A stretch of DNA of 49,966 nt, from positions 1 through 49,966 of IMG/VR virus record IMGVR_UViG_3300046453_000134; one strand, 5' to 3'. Origin of the DNA: a virus. The translations under genes were made by a program, and so were the position numbers. The notes under the pieces are model-generated. The model was not told where the DNA came from. It ran no database searches and saw only the letters and a list, made by a program, of their open reading frames with translations. Positions 1-7,993 of this stretch are shown here, piece after piece. Position 1 is the stretch's first letter; the number at the start of each line of letters is the position of its first letter.

Positions 1-140
1 TCAGGTAAAACCGGCAACAACAGATCACCTGTACTTGGGAAAATCTTTTTAAGATTTAACAGAAACTTAACAGGCTGATCACCGGGATAATCATTAAATT
101 GCACATGTTGTTCGGTATCTGTTAAATAAATAGAGAGCAT
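1..140 (-). CDS. 5' end of an unidentified chromosomal gene (cut by window edge)
   Basis: An open frame runs leftward out of the window from an ATG at 140-138, giving about 46 codons beginning MLSIYLTDTEQHVQF. No domain is recognisable in this fragment. Its first 22 bases lie inside the left copy of the long repeat that bounds the prophage, and the same start region recurs near 47431 without the rest of the gene. I therefore take it as a chromosomal gene whose 5' end and upstream region are the phage attachment region. Function unknown. Confidence 0.55.
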   Translation of the reverse strand, partial: MLSIYLTDTEQHVQFNDYPGDQPVKFLLNLKKIFPSTGDLLLPVLP

Positions 141-289
141 TAAAAATTTCCAATCGTAAGTTTTTGTTTTTAATAAGTTAAAAAATAACCTATCAAAATT
201 CTATCAAAACTTTAGAAAAACAGTATTTTGAAGTGTTGCGTATTCTAGCAATTATGACAGCTTATTCAACGTTAATTCGCCATTAATTA
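119..289. repeat. Left attachment region (attL), copy 1 of a 171-bp imperfect direct repeat
   Basis: Positions 119-141 are identical to 47410-47432, and 249-289 match 47540-47580 with one mismatch (40 of 41). The two blocks are 130 bp apart in both copies, and the 107 bp between them align without length change but are diverged. The copy at 47.4 kb lies just past the integrase gene, as expected for attP-derived sequence. The 41-bp block is the likeliest crossover core because it is the longest near-identity. The exact core is inferred. Confidence 0.7.
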
Positions 290-387
290 ACGAAAGGAAA
301 TTGTATGTGCGCGAACTAGGAATCTATAAGTAATGAGCGGGTCCATCTGCTAGATCTATTCGAACCTACTTTCGTAGTATAAAGCCG

Positions 388-612
388 ATGTTTATCCGGG
401 TTACGACTGCCCTCTTATATTTCCACACTTATGACATTCTCACCGACTTTGAGCATATAGAGAAAAAGGAATGTTTGATGAAAGCTATGGATGGTATCCA
501 TAGTAAGTTTGGAAAGAAAAAACTCGGTGTCGGACCATGTTTTGTTCCTGGTCGAAACTGGTCGATGTGGCGTGATAAGTTGAGTATGAATCCATTTTGG
601 TGGATGAATTAA
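388..612 (+). pseudogene. umuC remnant (DNA polymerase V subunit C-terminus)
   Basis: Seventy-odd codons resemble only the extreme C-terminus of UmuC-type Y-family polymerases: the segments HTYDILTDF, LMKAMDGIHSKFGKKK and FVPGRNWSM are typical of that tail. The polymerase catalytic domains are absent. A short YKADV-like stretch in another frame just upstream (about 375-395) suggests at least one frameshift in addition to the large 5' deletion. It lies directly inside the left attachment repeat. Acinetobacter prophages and plasmids often carry umuDC-like genes, so this is probably a decayed passenger of the phage or of an earlier element at this site. No function expected. Confidence 0.65.
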
Positions 613-696
613 AGAAATAAAGGATAATACTTAAAATTATTTAATTTTATGTATATGATAACCTTTAAATTATTAAAATGAATATTTGAGAAAAGA

Positions 697-1035
697 ATGA
701 GGTTTACGAATGTTGTTTTTACAGGATTTAAGACTGGTATAAGCATACCTGAAGATTGTGATCTAGTGGCGAAAAAAGTACATTTTAAAAATGTGGGAAC
801 TTGCTATGAAATCAGAAAGGCTTACTCTAAAACAAGTACACAAAACACAACTTCAATAACAGATGATAAATTAAATCTAGATATAAAAAATGTTATTCAA
901 AATCTTTACAATTTAGAAATACAATCAAAAATAAATAAAGACTTTGAAAAACTTAACAAAATAAGAAAACTCAAGGGTTTGATCGGGTCTAAAAAATTTG
1001 TTCCCGAATATTTAGCCTTGTGGGATAAAGGGTGA
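697..1035 (+). CDS. Hypothetical protein with VGTxxxIR motif
   Basis: A 112-residue protein with no family I can name. Residues about 20-40 contain a K-x4-VGT-x3-IR pattern that recurs in the convergent neighbour (1012-1374), which suggests the two share a small domain. The remainder is Lys/Asn-rich and probably helical. The start is the first ATG, preceded by a purine-rich GAGAAAAGA. The 3' end overlaps the convergent gene by 24 bp. Base composition is AT-rich, as in other accessory genes here. It could be a host-interaction accessory gene; function unknown. Confidence 0.6.
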   Translation: MRFTNVVFTGFKTGISIPEDCDLVAKKVHFKNVGTCYEIRKAYSKTSTQNTTSITDDKLNLDIKNVIQNLYNLEIQSKINKDFEKLNKIRKLKGLIGSKKFVPEYLALWDKG

Positions 1036-1374
1036 AATGATTCCGACTATTGATGAAACAAACCCCAAAACCCCAACAATATTACTTTTCAAAAAATTTG
1101 ATAACCCAGTTCTATAGGTAGCCAATTCAATAGAATCAGTTTTAATATCATCCAGTTCTTTAATAGATTGTATAAATTTCTCTATTACTTCAGTAGGTGT
1201 TCCATCAACAACACTTTCTAAGATTTTCTGCTTTAACTGTTCTTCATTCTCTCTAATATGAAATACAGTACCTACTCTGGTAGCCTTAGTTTTTGTTATT
1301 TCAATTTCTGCATCTTTGGGAGCATCAAGTACTTTGCCACAATCAGTCGCTTCAGTTTCACTTATTTTAATCAC
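1012..1374 (-). CDS. Hypothetical protein with VGTxxxIR motif and C-terminal hydrophobic segment
   Basis: About 120 residues. I place the start at GTG 1374-1372 because GGAGG lies five bases upstream; a longer frame from a TTG at 1386 would start inside that ribosome binding site. The N-terminal third carries T-x-A-x-x-VGT-x3-IR, resembling the convergent neighbour. The middle is acidic and helical, and the last 25 residues (GVLGFVSSIVGIISPF) are hydrophobic enough to enter a membrane. It is the last gene of the leftward lysis-side block. Function unknown; a small toxin-like or superinfection protein is possible but unproven. Confidence 0.6.
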   Translation of the reverse strand: MIKISETEATDCGKVLDAPKDAEIEITKTKATRVGTVFHIRENEEQLKQKILESVVDGTPTEVIEKFIQSIKELDDIKTDSIELATYRTGLSNFLKSNIVGVLGFVSSIVGIISPFIPQG

Positions 1375-1488
1375 CCTAACCTCCAAAAATGAATAATTTT
1401 CAAAAGTATAAACATAGAACTAAAAATTAAATATTTCAATATATTAAGAAAAAAATATTTATTCATATTTATTTGATCAAAGTCCTCC

Positions 1489-1587
1489 TTAAAGAGCTTT
1501 TACACAAATCCTCACACTTACATTACTATTAATAGTATGAGCTGTGCATGCTGATAGTAGAATGCACAGCAAAGCGAGAACCTTCAT
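1489..1587 (-). CDS. Small lipoprotein coupled to the endolysin (Rz1/o-spanin candidate)
   Basis: A 32-codon gene starting MKVLALLCILLSAC. The first 13 residues form a lipoprotein signal peptide, with lipobox LSAC and Cys14 as the lipidation site, leaving a mature peptide of 19 residues. Its ATG overlaps the endolysin stop as ATGA, a standard sign of translational coupling. A tiny outer-membrane lipoprotein directly after an endolysin is where phages place the outer-membrane spanin subunit Rz1. No inner-membrane Rz partner is visible and the mature part is not proline-rich, so the spanin role is an inference from position and signal peptide. Confidence 0.6.
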   Translation of the reverse strand: MKVLALLCILLSACTAHTINSNVSVRICVKAL

Positions 1588-2129
1588 AGTGAAACTCGGT
1601 TAGCGATCCAACCATAGAAAAATTGCTCTTGGCTTTTATTGCGCTCACAGATTTCGATGTAACGTTGGCCCTGCATGATATTAAGAACTCGAACTAATAC
1701 CATCTCTCCTTCTTTCCCACGTTTGGCCAAGTAAGTTTTAAGCGAATTTAGAGTAGCTGATCCATAAATTCCATCAACTGCTAGATCTGGCCAGCCTGCT
1801 TTACCTTGGTTATTCAACAAATTCAAAGCATGTTGTAAAAGTGGTTTTGCAAAGCCAATACCACAATTTACTCCAGTATCTAAAAGCTCTTCAGCTACTG
1901 CAGACGAAATGGCATTTATCTGGTCAAATCGCGGAGCTGTCCAGTACTGCTTTTTATAAATGGCTTTGGCCACTTCAAGCGGTAAATCTCTCATGTTGCC
2001 CTTAAAACCATTAGCACGCGCTACCGCTTCAGTAATACCGTATTTGGTTGCCCCTCCACGGTCTGCTGGATTGTTTACATACCCACCTTCACGCTTAATA
2101 AGTTCTTCAAGATATTGTTCAATGTTCAT
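1584..2129 (-). CDS. Endolysin, glycoside hydrolase 108 family (N-acetylmuramidase)
   Basis: A 181-residue protein matching the GH108/secretion-activator lysozyme family: EGGYVNNPADRGGATKYGIT near residues 14-33 is the family signature, with Glu14 the expected catalytic acid. The C-terminal half (around AVDGIYGSATLNSLKTY) corresponds to the peptidoglycan-binding domain usually paired with it. It cleaves the MurNAc-GlcNAc backbone at the end of the lytic cycle. There is no signal peptide, so export through a holin is expected. A strong AAGGAAAG precedes the ATG. A 32-residue lipoprotein gene overlaps its stop codon. Confidence 0.92.
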   Translation of the reverse strand: MNIEQYLEELIKREGGYVNNPADRGGATKYGITEAVARANGFKGNMRDLPLEVAKAIYKKQYWTAPRFDQINAISSAVAEELLDTGVNCGIGFAKPLLQHALNLLNNQGKAGWPDLAVDGIYGSATLNSLKTYLAKRGKEGEMVLVRVLNIMQGQRYIEICERNKSQEQFFYGWIANRVSL

Positions 2130-2148
2130 TTCACTTTCCTTTAGATGT

Positions 2149-2170
2149 AAAAAAACCGCCCGAAGGCGGC
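2149..2170 (-). terminator. Intrinsic terminator after the secreted-protein gene
   Basis: Stem CCGCC/GGCGG with CGAA loop, followed on the minus strand by seven T residues. It lies between the secreted protein (stop at 2200) and the endolysin start, so the endolysin needs read-through, antitermination or its own promoter. Confidence 0.75.
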
Positions 2171-2199
2171 TGTTGATAAAAATTAGTTAATTCGCTTTT

Positions 2200-2973
2200 T
2201 TACAAAGCTACTCCGCAAATATCCTTAGTACCTGTTGGATAAGTTTGTGTAATTTTTGATTGATCCAGTAGGAACTCGATCGAAACATCTTTGTTCGCAT
2301 CAGTTGCTGCTAAATTAAAAAAATTAGAGGTTAATGAAAAATATAGGTTATCGAGTTTAGAAGGAAACGTTGCAAAATAACCTTTGTTAACCCCATTAAA
2401 AACTAAACCAACTTGATTAGAGTTCTGATTAATATAGATACCAATTTTTTGGTAGCCATCGGAAGTAACTTCCGGAGCTAAGTTAAAAAGATCAGAAACT
2501 ACCGCACTATCATTTGATGTAGTTTTAATATAAAAGTTATTAACCGTAGGTCCATGTTGGTACGCAACTATAAAATTCACAGCCTTACCATTCTGCATAA
2601 TGCCTGCTGCAAGAGTTGGGAAAATATTTACATAGCCTGTATTACCTAATGTAGGAACTTTAATTTTATATTCAAAAGCTATAATTCCAGTGGTGGGTAT
2701 AATTTTGTCACCACGTGTATAGAGCGAAGCTTGAGAATCATTTGCTGCTAATACCCTTGTCAGATAATCCTGACTATAAGCCGCATAAATTGGACTTTGT
2801 TGAGATGTCTTATAAGAAAACTTATTTCCTGTAATAGTTGGAAACTTCTGAATAGAAGTATTACCTAAAGATTGCAACTGAGTTAATGTTGCATCAAAGC
2901 TATACGTACATTCAGCAAATACACTACTGATTCCACTAAAGCCCATTACTGTTGCTAAAATAATATTTTTCAC
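2200..2973 (-). CDS. Secreted protein, DUF4882-like, paralogue of the gene at 30111-31049
   Basis: A 257-residue protein with a clear signal peptide (MKNIILATVMGFSGISSVFA, cleavage before ECTYSFD). The mature part looks like an all-beta secreted domain. The C-terminal half shares motifs with the protein encoded at 30111-31049: GYQ-IG-YINQNS, NG-NKGY-ATFPSKL, and a final YP-GT-DICGVA with paired cysteines. I associate this with the Acinetobacter family DUF4882, from memory. The start is GTG at 2973-2971 with AGGGTAAC upstream. It lies between holin and endolysin genes, so it may be expressed late. The role is unknown; a periplasmic or secreted lysogenic-conversion protein is possible. Confidence 0.75.
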   Translation of the reverse strand: MKNIILATVMGFSGISSVFAECTYSFDATLTQLQSLGNTSIQKFPTITGNKFSYKTSQQSPIYAAYSQDYLTRVLAANDSQASLYTRGDKIIPTTGIIAFEYKIKVPTLGNTGYVNIFPTLAAGIMQNGKAVNFIVAYQHGPTVNNFYIKTTSNDSAVVSDLFNLAPEVTSDGYQKIGIYINQNSNQVGLVFNGVNKGYFATFPSKLDNLYFSLTSNFFNLAATDANKDVSIEFLLDQSKITQTYPTGTKDICGVAL

Positions 2974-3076
2974 GTCGTTACCCTGTTTTTATTTTGAACA
3001 TTCAGTATAAACAGGTCTCTAAATAATTTAATTAAATCCGACAAATGACAGAAATATATGTGATCTAGTTAATAAT

Positions 3077-3092
3077 ACCGCCCAAAGGCGGT
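3077..3092 (-). terminator. Weak hairpin after the holin-like gene
   Basis: ACCGCC/GGCGGT stem with a four-base loop overlaps the stop region of the holin-like gene. It is followed only by a broken T tract (ATTATT), so termination is probably partial. Confidence 0.4.
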
Positions 3093-3481
3093 TAACTATT
3101 TTGAATATCATCTTTAGCTTTCTTAAACTCTTTGATCACTTCAACAATTGTCTTGCCCTCTTGCTTGTCAATAAAGTTAAAGATCCATCTGACCAAAGCC
3201 CAACCTGGTAATCCGCAAACAAAGAAGAAGCCTCCTAACGTAATCATCCCCCAAATATCGGTAACCCATTCATGAAGGCCCCACTTCACAATGATGAATG
3301 AGCCACCTGCCAAACTTGATACGACTGTACAAATAAGGCCGACTGCCCATTCTTGAGGTGAGCGTGGCATACGTGTCATCAAAACAACTGCTGCAACTAA
3401 TGCGACCGCTAAAGTCACCATAATTGCTGCACCGTAAAATTTTAAAAGTGCTGTTAAACCGCTTGTGGAAACTGGTTCCAT
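3092..3481 (-). CDS. Holin-like membrane protein
   Basis: A 129-residue protein with three predicted membrane segments (about residues 12-36, 45-66 and 78-100) and a charged C-terminal tail rich in Lys/Glu, a class I holin topology. It is close to the endolysin gene and ends the block downstream of the polysaccharide cassette. It would form lesions in the inner membrane to release the signal-less endolysin. GGAGAG sits well placed before the ATG. No specific holin family was recognised, so the call rests on topology, size and neighbourhood. Confidence 0.65.
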   Translation of the reverse strand: MEPVSTSGLTALLKFYGAAIMVTLAVALVAAVVLMTRMPRSPQEWAVGLICTVVSSLAGGSFIIVKWGLHEWVTDIWGMITLGGFFFVCGLPGWALVRWIFNFIDKQEGKTIVEVIKEFKKAKDDIQNS

Positions 3482-3507
3482 TTATCTCTCCAGAAAATTT
3501 AGGTAAT

Positions 3508-3534
3508 AAAAAACCCTAGCTTTTCAGCTAGGGT
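3508..3534 (-). terminator. Intrinsic terminator after the polymerase-like gene
   Basis: Perfect nine-base stem ACCCTAGCT/AGCTAGGGT with a short loop and a run of T on the minus strand. It separates the Wzy-like gene from the holin-like gene. Confidence 0.8.
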
Positions 3535-3554
3535 CTGTGAGGTTTGTTTGTTGG

Positions 3555-4733
3555 TTACGTAGTGGTTTCTACATTAGCCTTTGCAGCATTTCTCCTACTG
3601 ATCTTATCTTCGAAAACCATGTAAATGAAGAACAAGAATATTGGAAATAAGAAAGAAATCTTAGTCAGCATGAAAATTAAAACGAAAAGTTTATTACTAA
3701 AACCTTTAACATTTAAGATAAGTAAAATTAATAAAAATAGCCCAATCACCCCTGTTAAAAGATAAGTAAATACAAAGAGCGTAGCATCTTGAATAGAAGC
3801 AATATTTCGCCCATATGCATATTGTTCTTCTTTGTAAATGTGTAGATCGTAAGAGTATAGACCCGTACCACCAATTAAAAGAACTGGATTATTAAGTCTA
3901 GATTCCCATGCATACTCAACCAAATTAGTTCGTAAAATAGTATTAGCGTTATCAGATACACCATCTGAGAATCGGTCTTTCTGAGAATTATAACCAAAAT
4001 AAACTAATGGCAATCCAATAATAATTGCTGTAATTAGAATCTTTGGGCGCTTAATTAATCCAGATTTTAGCAACATTGTGACTAAAAGTAGAGAGCCGAC
4101 AAGGAAAGCAACTGAGGATAAGGTTAAGATAATCGAAACTGGTAGAAGAAAGTCTTTCTTTTTAAAGTTACTATTTTTAACTAGGTACGGTAGATACAAT
4201 GCCAAGGTATAAGCAGCAAAGTTAGATGGCTCCCAGAAAAGTCCAGCAGGTCGAAATACTGTCGAGCCGCTATAATCCATTGATGTACGCTGTTCAATGC
4301 CAAACATTCCTAACAGATCAAACTTCAGTCCAACTCCATAGTAAAGTGCGAACTGTATTAATAGATAGAAAATATGGAATAGCGCTACTTTCCTAAGTAT
4401 TAATGCATAATCCACTTTATTGAAAGACCAAAAGATCATTAATGCAAGAATAATTAATGAAAGCCGGTCTAATATTTTAAAAAAGAACGTATCTCTATCA
4501 TCAGGGATTTGCAGGTATATGTTTGGAAAGAAAAAAGCCAAACTTGTATAAACAATAAACCCAACCAACATGATTACTGTTGGGACAAGTAAAGTTTTAT
4601 TAAATTTCGCCTCAAATTTAATAGTCAAAAGATAAATCAAAAGAAAGCCTATGCCGGCTATGCCACGCAAGCGGAAGTAACTATCAATAGATATACAGAA
4701 GACCGCCAAGTACAGAAAAACTTTATTGTTCAT
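3555..4733 (-). CDS. Wzy/O-antigen-polymerase-like membrane protein
   Basis: A 392-residue polytopic protein with roughly ten to twelve hydrophobic segments and one larger hydrophilic loop near residues 250-310. The region around PAGLFWEPSNFAAYTLALYLPYL is of the kind found in O-antigen/capsule polymerase and ligase families. Such proteins polymerise or attach lipid-linked oligosaccharide repeats in the inner membrane. Inside a prophage, with an acyltransferase nearby, it recalls Pseudomonas phage D3, which replaces the host polymerase linkage (established for D3; inference here). It is AT-rich, has no strong ribosome binding site and its own terminator, consistent with a separately acquired gene. 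Confidence 0.65.
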   Translation of the reverse strand: MNNKVFLYLAVFCISIDSYFRLRGIAGIGFLLIYLLTIKFEAKFNKTLLVPTVIMLVGFIVYTSLAFFFPNIYLQIPDDRDTFFFKILDRLSLIILALMIFWSFNKVDYALILRKVALFHIFYLLIQFALYYGVGLKFDLLGMFGIEQRTSMDYSGSTVFRPAGLFWEPSNFAAYTLALYLPYLVKNSNFKKKDFLLPVSIILTLSSVAFLVGSLLLVTMLLKSGLIKRPKILITAIIIGLPLVYFGYNSQKDRFSDGVSDNANTILRTNLVEYAWESRLNNPVLLIGGTGLYSYDLHIYKEEQYAYGRNIASIQDATLFVFTYLLTGVIGLFLLILLILNVKGFSNKLFVLIFMLTKISFLFPIFLFFIYMVFEDKISRRNAAKANVETTT

Positions 4734-5210
4734 TTAAGCAAGAGTAATTGACTATTTGAATTGTTAAATATATTAACAAGAATGTTTATTTTTTTCACTT
4801 AATTTAACAAAGGTTCCACTACTCACCAATTGTGTAAACTTGAATGATATGTAGATCTTTGGTAATTTTGTGTATTTATTAAACAGCATTGAAAGATGGG
4901 CGTAACATCTAAACTATTGGTAATTAAAAAATATATAGATTAGTTATTCATATATAAAATAAACTAATTTTTAAATATTTCAAAATTATTTTTCTTAAAA
5001 TCCGTTACTTGATCAATAAAAAAGCATCTAGTTAGATGCTAAATTTTTGGTACTAAAAATCCCGACTAAAAAGTCAAAGCTTGGTAAATTTTGTTGAGCG
5101 TTGTCAATCTTCAGGCTATTTAAGTAAAAATTTTAAGATTCATTTAAAGCAATATACTTACACTTTAGTAGAAATAGATTTCAAACAAAATAGTTTTGGA
5201 GATATAAATA
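4734..5210. other. AT-rich intergenic region between divergent surface genes
   Basis: About 480 bp separating the leftward polymerase-like gene from the rightward sialidase-like gene. It holds a short hairpin with A/T flanks at 5022-5040 (AGCATCT/AGATGCT) and presumably divergent promoters. I see no convincing coding frame: the open frame from 5081 overlaps the downstream gene and has no ribosome binding site. Confidence 0.5.
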
Positions 5211-6398
5211 ATGAAAATAAAACTAAACCCATATATATCAATAGGTTTATTTTTAAACTTATCATTAACCGCTTGCGCCAACCAAACATTACCCCCAACA
5301 GTATCAGCAACAGCTATACCCACAAACACTCTCATTCGTGATGATATTCCTGTCAAAGAACTTACTAAAATCGAGGCGTTTACAGGTAAAAAAGGTGAAA
5401 TTCAAAGAATCCCGTCAATCTTAAAACTAAAAGGTAATCAAATTTTATATTTTTGGAGTGGTGGTGTTGAAGGCTATGATGGAGATCTTGAGGGTGCAAA
5501 ATTATACAAAAGGATTCTTCAATATAATTCTAAAGGACAAATTGTTGATAATGGAAAAAAAGAATTATTTTTCTCATCCCCTGATTTAAAGGGAGTGGCT
5601 AAACAACCCATGTTGGGTAGAACTAAAGATGGGAGAATTATATTGATGTTTAATGTAAGACAGCCATCTTTAGAGAAAAATGGATATCGAATCTATAAGA
5701 TTATGCTTGCATTTTCAAGTGATGAAGGAAAAACTTTTACTAAACCAATAGAGATTCCTAATAACCCTATTGCAAAAACACAGTCTCTTGGTACTACTGG
5801 CACTATTTTAACTCTTCCATCAGGTCGTTTAGTTTTTCCTGTTTATTACATTGATTATTTAAGTGCAATAGGAATGGTATATTCCGATAATTCTGGTGTA
5901 ACTTGGAAATATGGACAGATATTTAAGCCAACATATACAGTTCCTTTTGAACCTTCTATTACCCTAGATGAACATAATCACATTATCATTTCATCCAGAA
6001 CTTCCAACCAACCTTTCAGAGAATTATCAATTTCCACTGATGGTGGTGAAACTATTCAAGATTTAAATTTAAATAAAGAACTTATAACACCTCCTGTTGC
6101 GGCTTCAATTTTATATGATGCTGATAATAAGTTTTTTTTACATAGCTCCCCAACTGGAAATGCACGAGATCACTATAAAATTCAGCTGAGCTTTAATGAC
6201 ACCAAAAATTGGGGGAAAAGTTATTCGCCCTTTCCTCCATCTTTTTATATAGGTTATTCACAAATCATAAAATTAGACAAAAATAGTTACGCCGTTGCTG
6301 TAGAAGGGCTAATGAATAAATATGTTCTTAATAGTTCTGAAAATGTTGGGATATTTATTTTTAATAAAAAAGAGTTATTTGACCATATTTCACAATAA
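5211..6398 (+). CDS. Sialidase-like (BNR/Asp-box) lipoprotein
   Basis: A 395-residue protein. The N-terminus (…LSLTAC, Cys22) is a lipoprotein signal, so it should be anchored at the cell surface or periplasm. The fold is read as a sialidase six-bladed propeller: an RIP motif at residues 66-68, which in sialidases supplies an arginine of the carboxylate-binding triad, and three Asp boxes, SSDEGKTF (about 169), SDNSGVTW (about 225) and STDGGETI (about 276). It may cleave or bind nonulosonic acids of surface glycans. It is the only rightward gene in the surrounding 30 kb, has GGAGA before its ATG and its own terminator, and is AT-rich: an independently expressed moron. Substrate unknown. Confidence 0.75.
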   Translation: MKIKLNPYISIGLFLNLSLTACANQTLPPTVSATAIPTNTLIRDDIPVKELTKIEAFTGKKGEIQRIPSILKLKGNQILYFWSGGVEGYDGDLEGAKLYKRILQYNSKGQIVDNGKKELFFSSPDLKGVAKQPMLGRTKDGRIILMFNVRQPSLEKNGYRIYKIMLAFSSDEGKTFTKPIEIPNNPIAKTQSLGTTGTILTLPSGRLVFPVYYIDYLSAIGMVYSDNSGVTWKYGQIFKPTYTVPFEPSITLDEHNHIIISSRTSNQPFRELSISTDGGETIQDLNLNKELITPPVAASILYDADNKFFLHSSPTGNARDHYKIQLSFNDTKNWGKSYSPFPPSFYIGYSQIIKLDKNSYAVAVEGLMNKYVLNSSENVGIFIFNKKELFDHISQ

Positions 6399-6449
6399 AA
6401 ATTTCCTCGTATATCCCTAATATAGAGAATTAGTTAAAACTATAAAATA

Positions 6450-6471
6450 AAAGGATGTGTATACATCCTTT
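6450..6471 (+). terminator. Intrinsic terminator after the sialidase-like gene
   Basis: Nine-base stem AAAGGATGT/ACATCCTTT with a GTAT loop and T-rich tail on the plus strand, 50 bases past the stop codon. Confidence 0.8.
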
Positions 6472-6554
6472 TATTTATTGTTAGGATAAAAGAGACTAAT
6501 AAATCTATTGTGCTAACAACTTGCCAAGATAAGCTATTCACATCAGATATATCA

Positions 6555-7616
6555 TTAAGTGAGGTTCTGGATGCTTTTAGCTTCTTGAGAAGTCAATTTT
6601 TGAGTAGTCACTTTTTTGCCAATCTTGATAAAAGGTTTCTCATAAACTCTATAAGAAATATTGGCTATGACGATTGTAGCAATTGAAGTAACAACTATAC
6701 ACAGCATTGGTTGATAAACTAATTTGTTAACAAACATATAGACGACTGGGTGTAATAAATAGACTCCATATGTAGCTTCACCTAGATTTGCAAAAGGTTT
6801 AGCAAACCAGCTAGGAAGGTCAATTTCTAACTTATAAAAACCAAGCGTTAAAGCAATTGAAGCCAACGCAAAAACAATTCGGTTGGAACCAGTTGTAATA
6901 TTAATTTGATCACCATCTACTGGATACAAGCATAAAACAGCAAGCGAGATTACAACCAGAACATTTGCTATATTCTTCATGCTTACACTATGGAAGTTGT
7001 AATACAAAGCAAGTCCACAAGCATATAAGAAGAAATTATTAAAGGGATTAATGTAGGTTTCCCACTGAGCTGATAAAGTTCTACTTGGATCTAAAGCAGA
7101 GAAAGCAAAATACATTCCTACAGCAATTAGCGCTAAAACAGCTAAATTACCTAATTGCTTATTTTGGGCATACAGCATGATAAGGAAGGGTGTGAAAGCA
7201 TAGTAGAATGTTTCATTACCAATGCTCCAAGCTCCAATATTTATATATTCGGCTGGTGCAACAAAGCCAAACAATAATGTCACATTCAAAAAGATTTTAT
7301 AAATATCAAGCTGGCCATTAACTATAAAACCTATCCCTGCAACAATAGCAATAGCTATCCATAAGAGTGGCAAAAGTCTAAACAAGCGACGTATAAAGAA
7401 TACAATAGATGTATGAAAATCTTTAATATAGTTGTTATATACAACTCCCATACTTAACCCAGAAAGTACAAAGAATATTGAAACACCATAAATACCAAAA
7501 TTTCCTAGAATGTTCCCAGCTTGTGGGTGAAAAGCCTCCCAACTGATTAAATGATAAATCATGATCGCAAATGCCATCATACCTCGCAACCAATCCAATG
7601 ATTCAAATCTTTTCAT
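6555..7616 (-). CDS. Acyltransferase-3 family (OafA-like) membrane O-acyltransferase
   Basis: A 353-residue polytopic protein with the family N-terminus: SLDWLRGMMAFAIMIYHL at residues 5-22 carries the R and H expected in the active region, and FFIRRLFRLLPLLW near 73-86 is the second conserved arginine motif. About ten membrane segments fill the rest. Members transfer acetyl groups to lipopolysaccharide, capsule or other exported sugars, and several phages use them to change O-antigen serotype and block re-infection. It is the first leftward gene after the structural operon and is flanked by very AT-rich DNA. Acceptor sugar unknown. Confidence 0.85.
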   Translation of the reverse strand: MKRFESLDWLRGMMAFAIMIYHLISWEAFHPQAGNILGNFGIYGVSIFFVLSGLSMGVVYNNYIKDFHTSIVFFIRRLFRLLPLLWIAIAIVAGIGFIVNGQLDIYKIFLNVTLLFGFVAPAEYINIGAWSIGNETFYYAFTPFLIMLYAQNKQLGNLAVLALIAVGMYFAFSALDPSRTLSAQWETYINPFNNFFLYACGLALYYNFHSVSMKNIANVLVVISLAVLCLYPVDGDQINITTGSNRIVFALASIALTLGFYKLEIDLPSWFAKPFANLGEATYGVYLLHPVVYMFVNKLVYQPMLCIVVTSIATIVIANISYRVYEKPFIKIGKKVTTQKLTSQEAKSIQNLT

Positions 7617-7993
7617 ATTATCAACTACATTTTATCGGCTATCCTTAAAATCGGAACAAGACTTAAACATAATCAATAAAATTAATACTACTAAACAGAA
7701 ACAAAATGTAGCCAATTGTTAAATTAAAAATAATATCATTAAAAATCAAATTCTTAAAAAACAAAATATCAATATAATATTATTCAAATAAATATAAAAA
7801 AACAAATAATTAAATTTAAATTAATTTAAATATTAATCATAATTAACATATATTATTAAACAACATAAAAATAATATTATAACAATACACAATATATTAA
7901 AATTAAAATCTTATAAGATCTATTATATTATTAAAACTAATCATAAAATTATTTCTTGGGCATAGTAAAAGCACCCAATTGGGGTGCTATAAA
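7617..7993. other. Very AT-rich non-coding stretch with terminator at its right edge
   Basis: Nearly all A and T from 7680 to 7950, with no coding frame. The right edge holds the intrinsic terminator of the structural operon (7967-7988). The composition change marks the boundary between the ancestral tail module and the acquired surface cassette. A promoter for the acyltransferase gene is likely here but cannot be picked out of such sequence. Confidence 0.6.
7967..7988 (-). terminator. Terminator at the end of the head-tail operon
   Basis: AGCACCC/GGGTGCT stem, short AATTG loop, then TTTTACT on the minus strand, six bases past the stop of the tail-tip gene. It should end late structural transcription unless antiterminated. 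Confidence 0.75.

Noticed and set aside
5081-5341. 86-codon plus-strand frame upstream of the sialidase-like gene
   Set aside because: It overlaps the signal peptide region of the well-supported lipoprotein gene in another frame and lacks a ribosome binding site.
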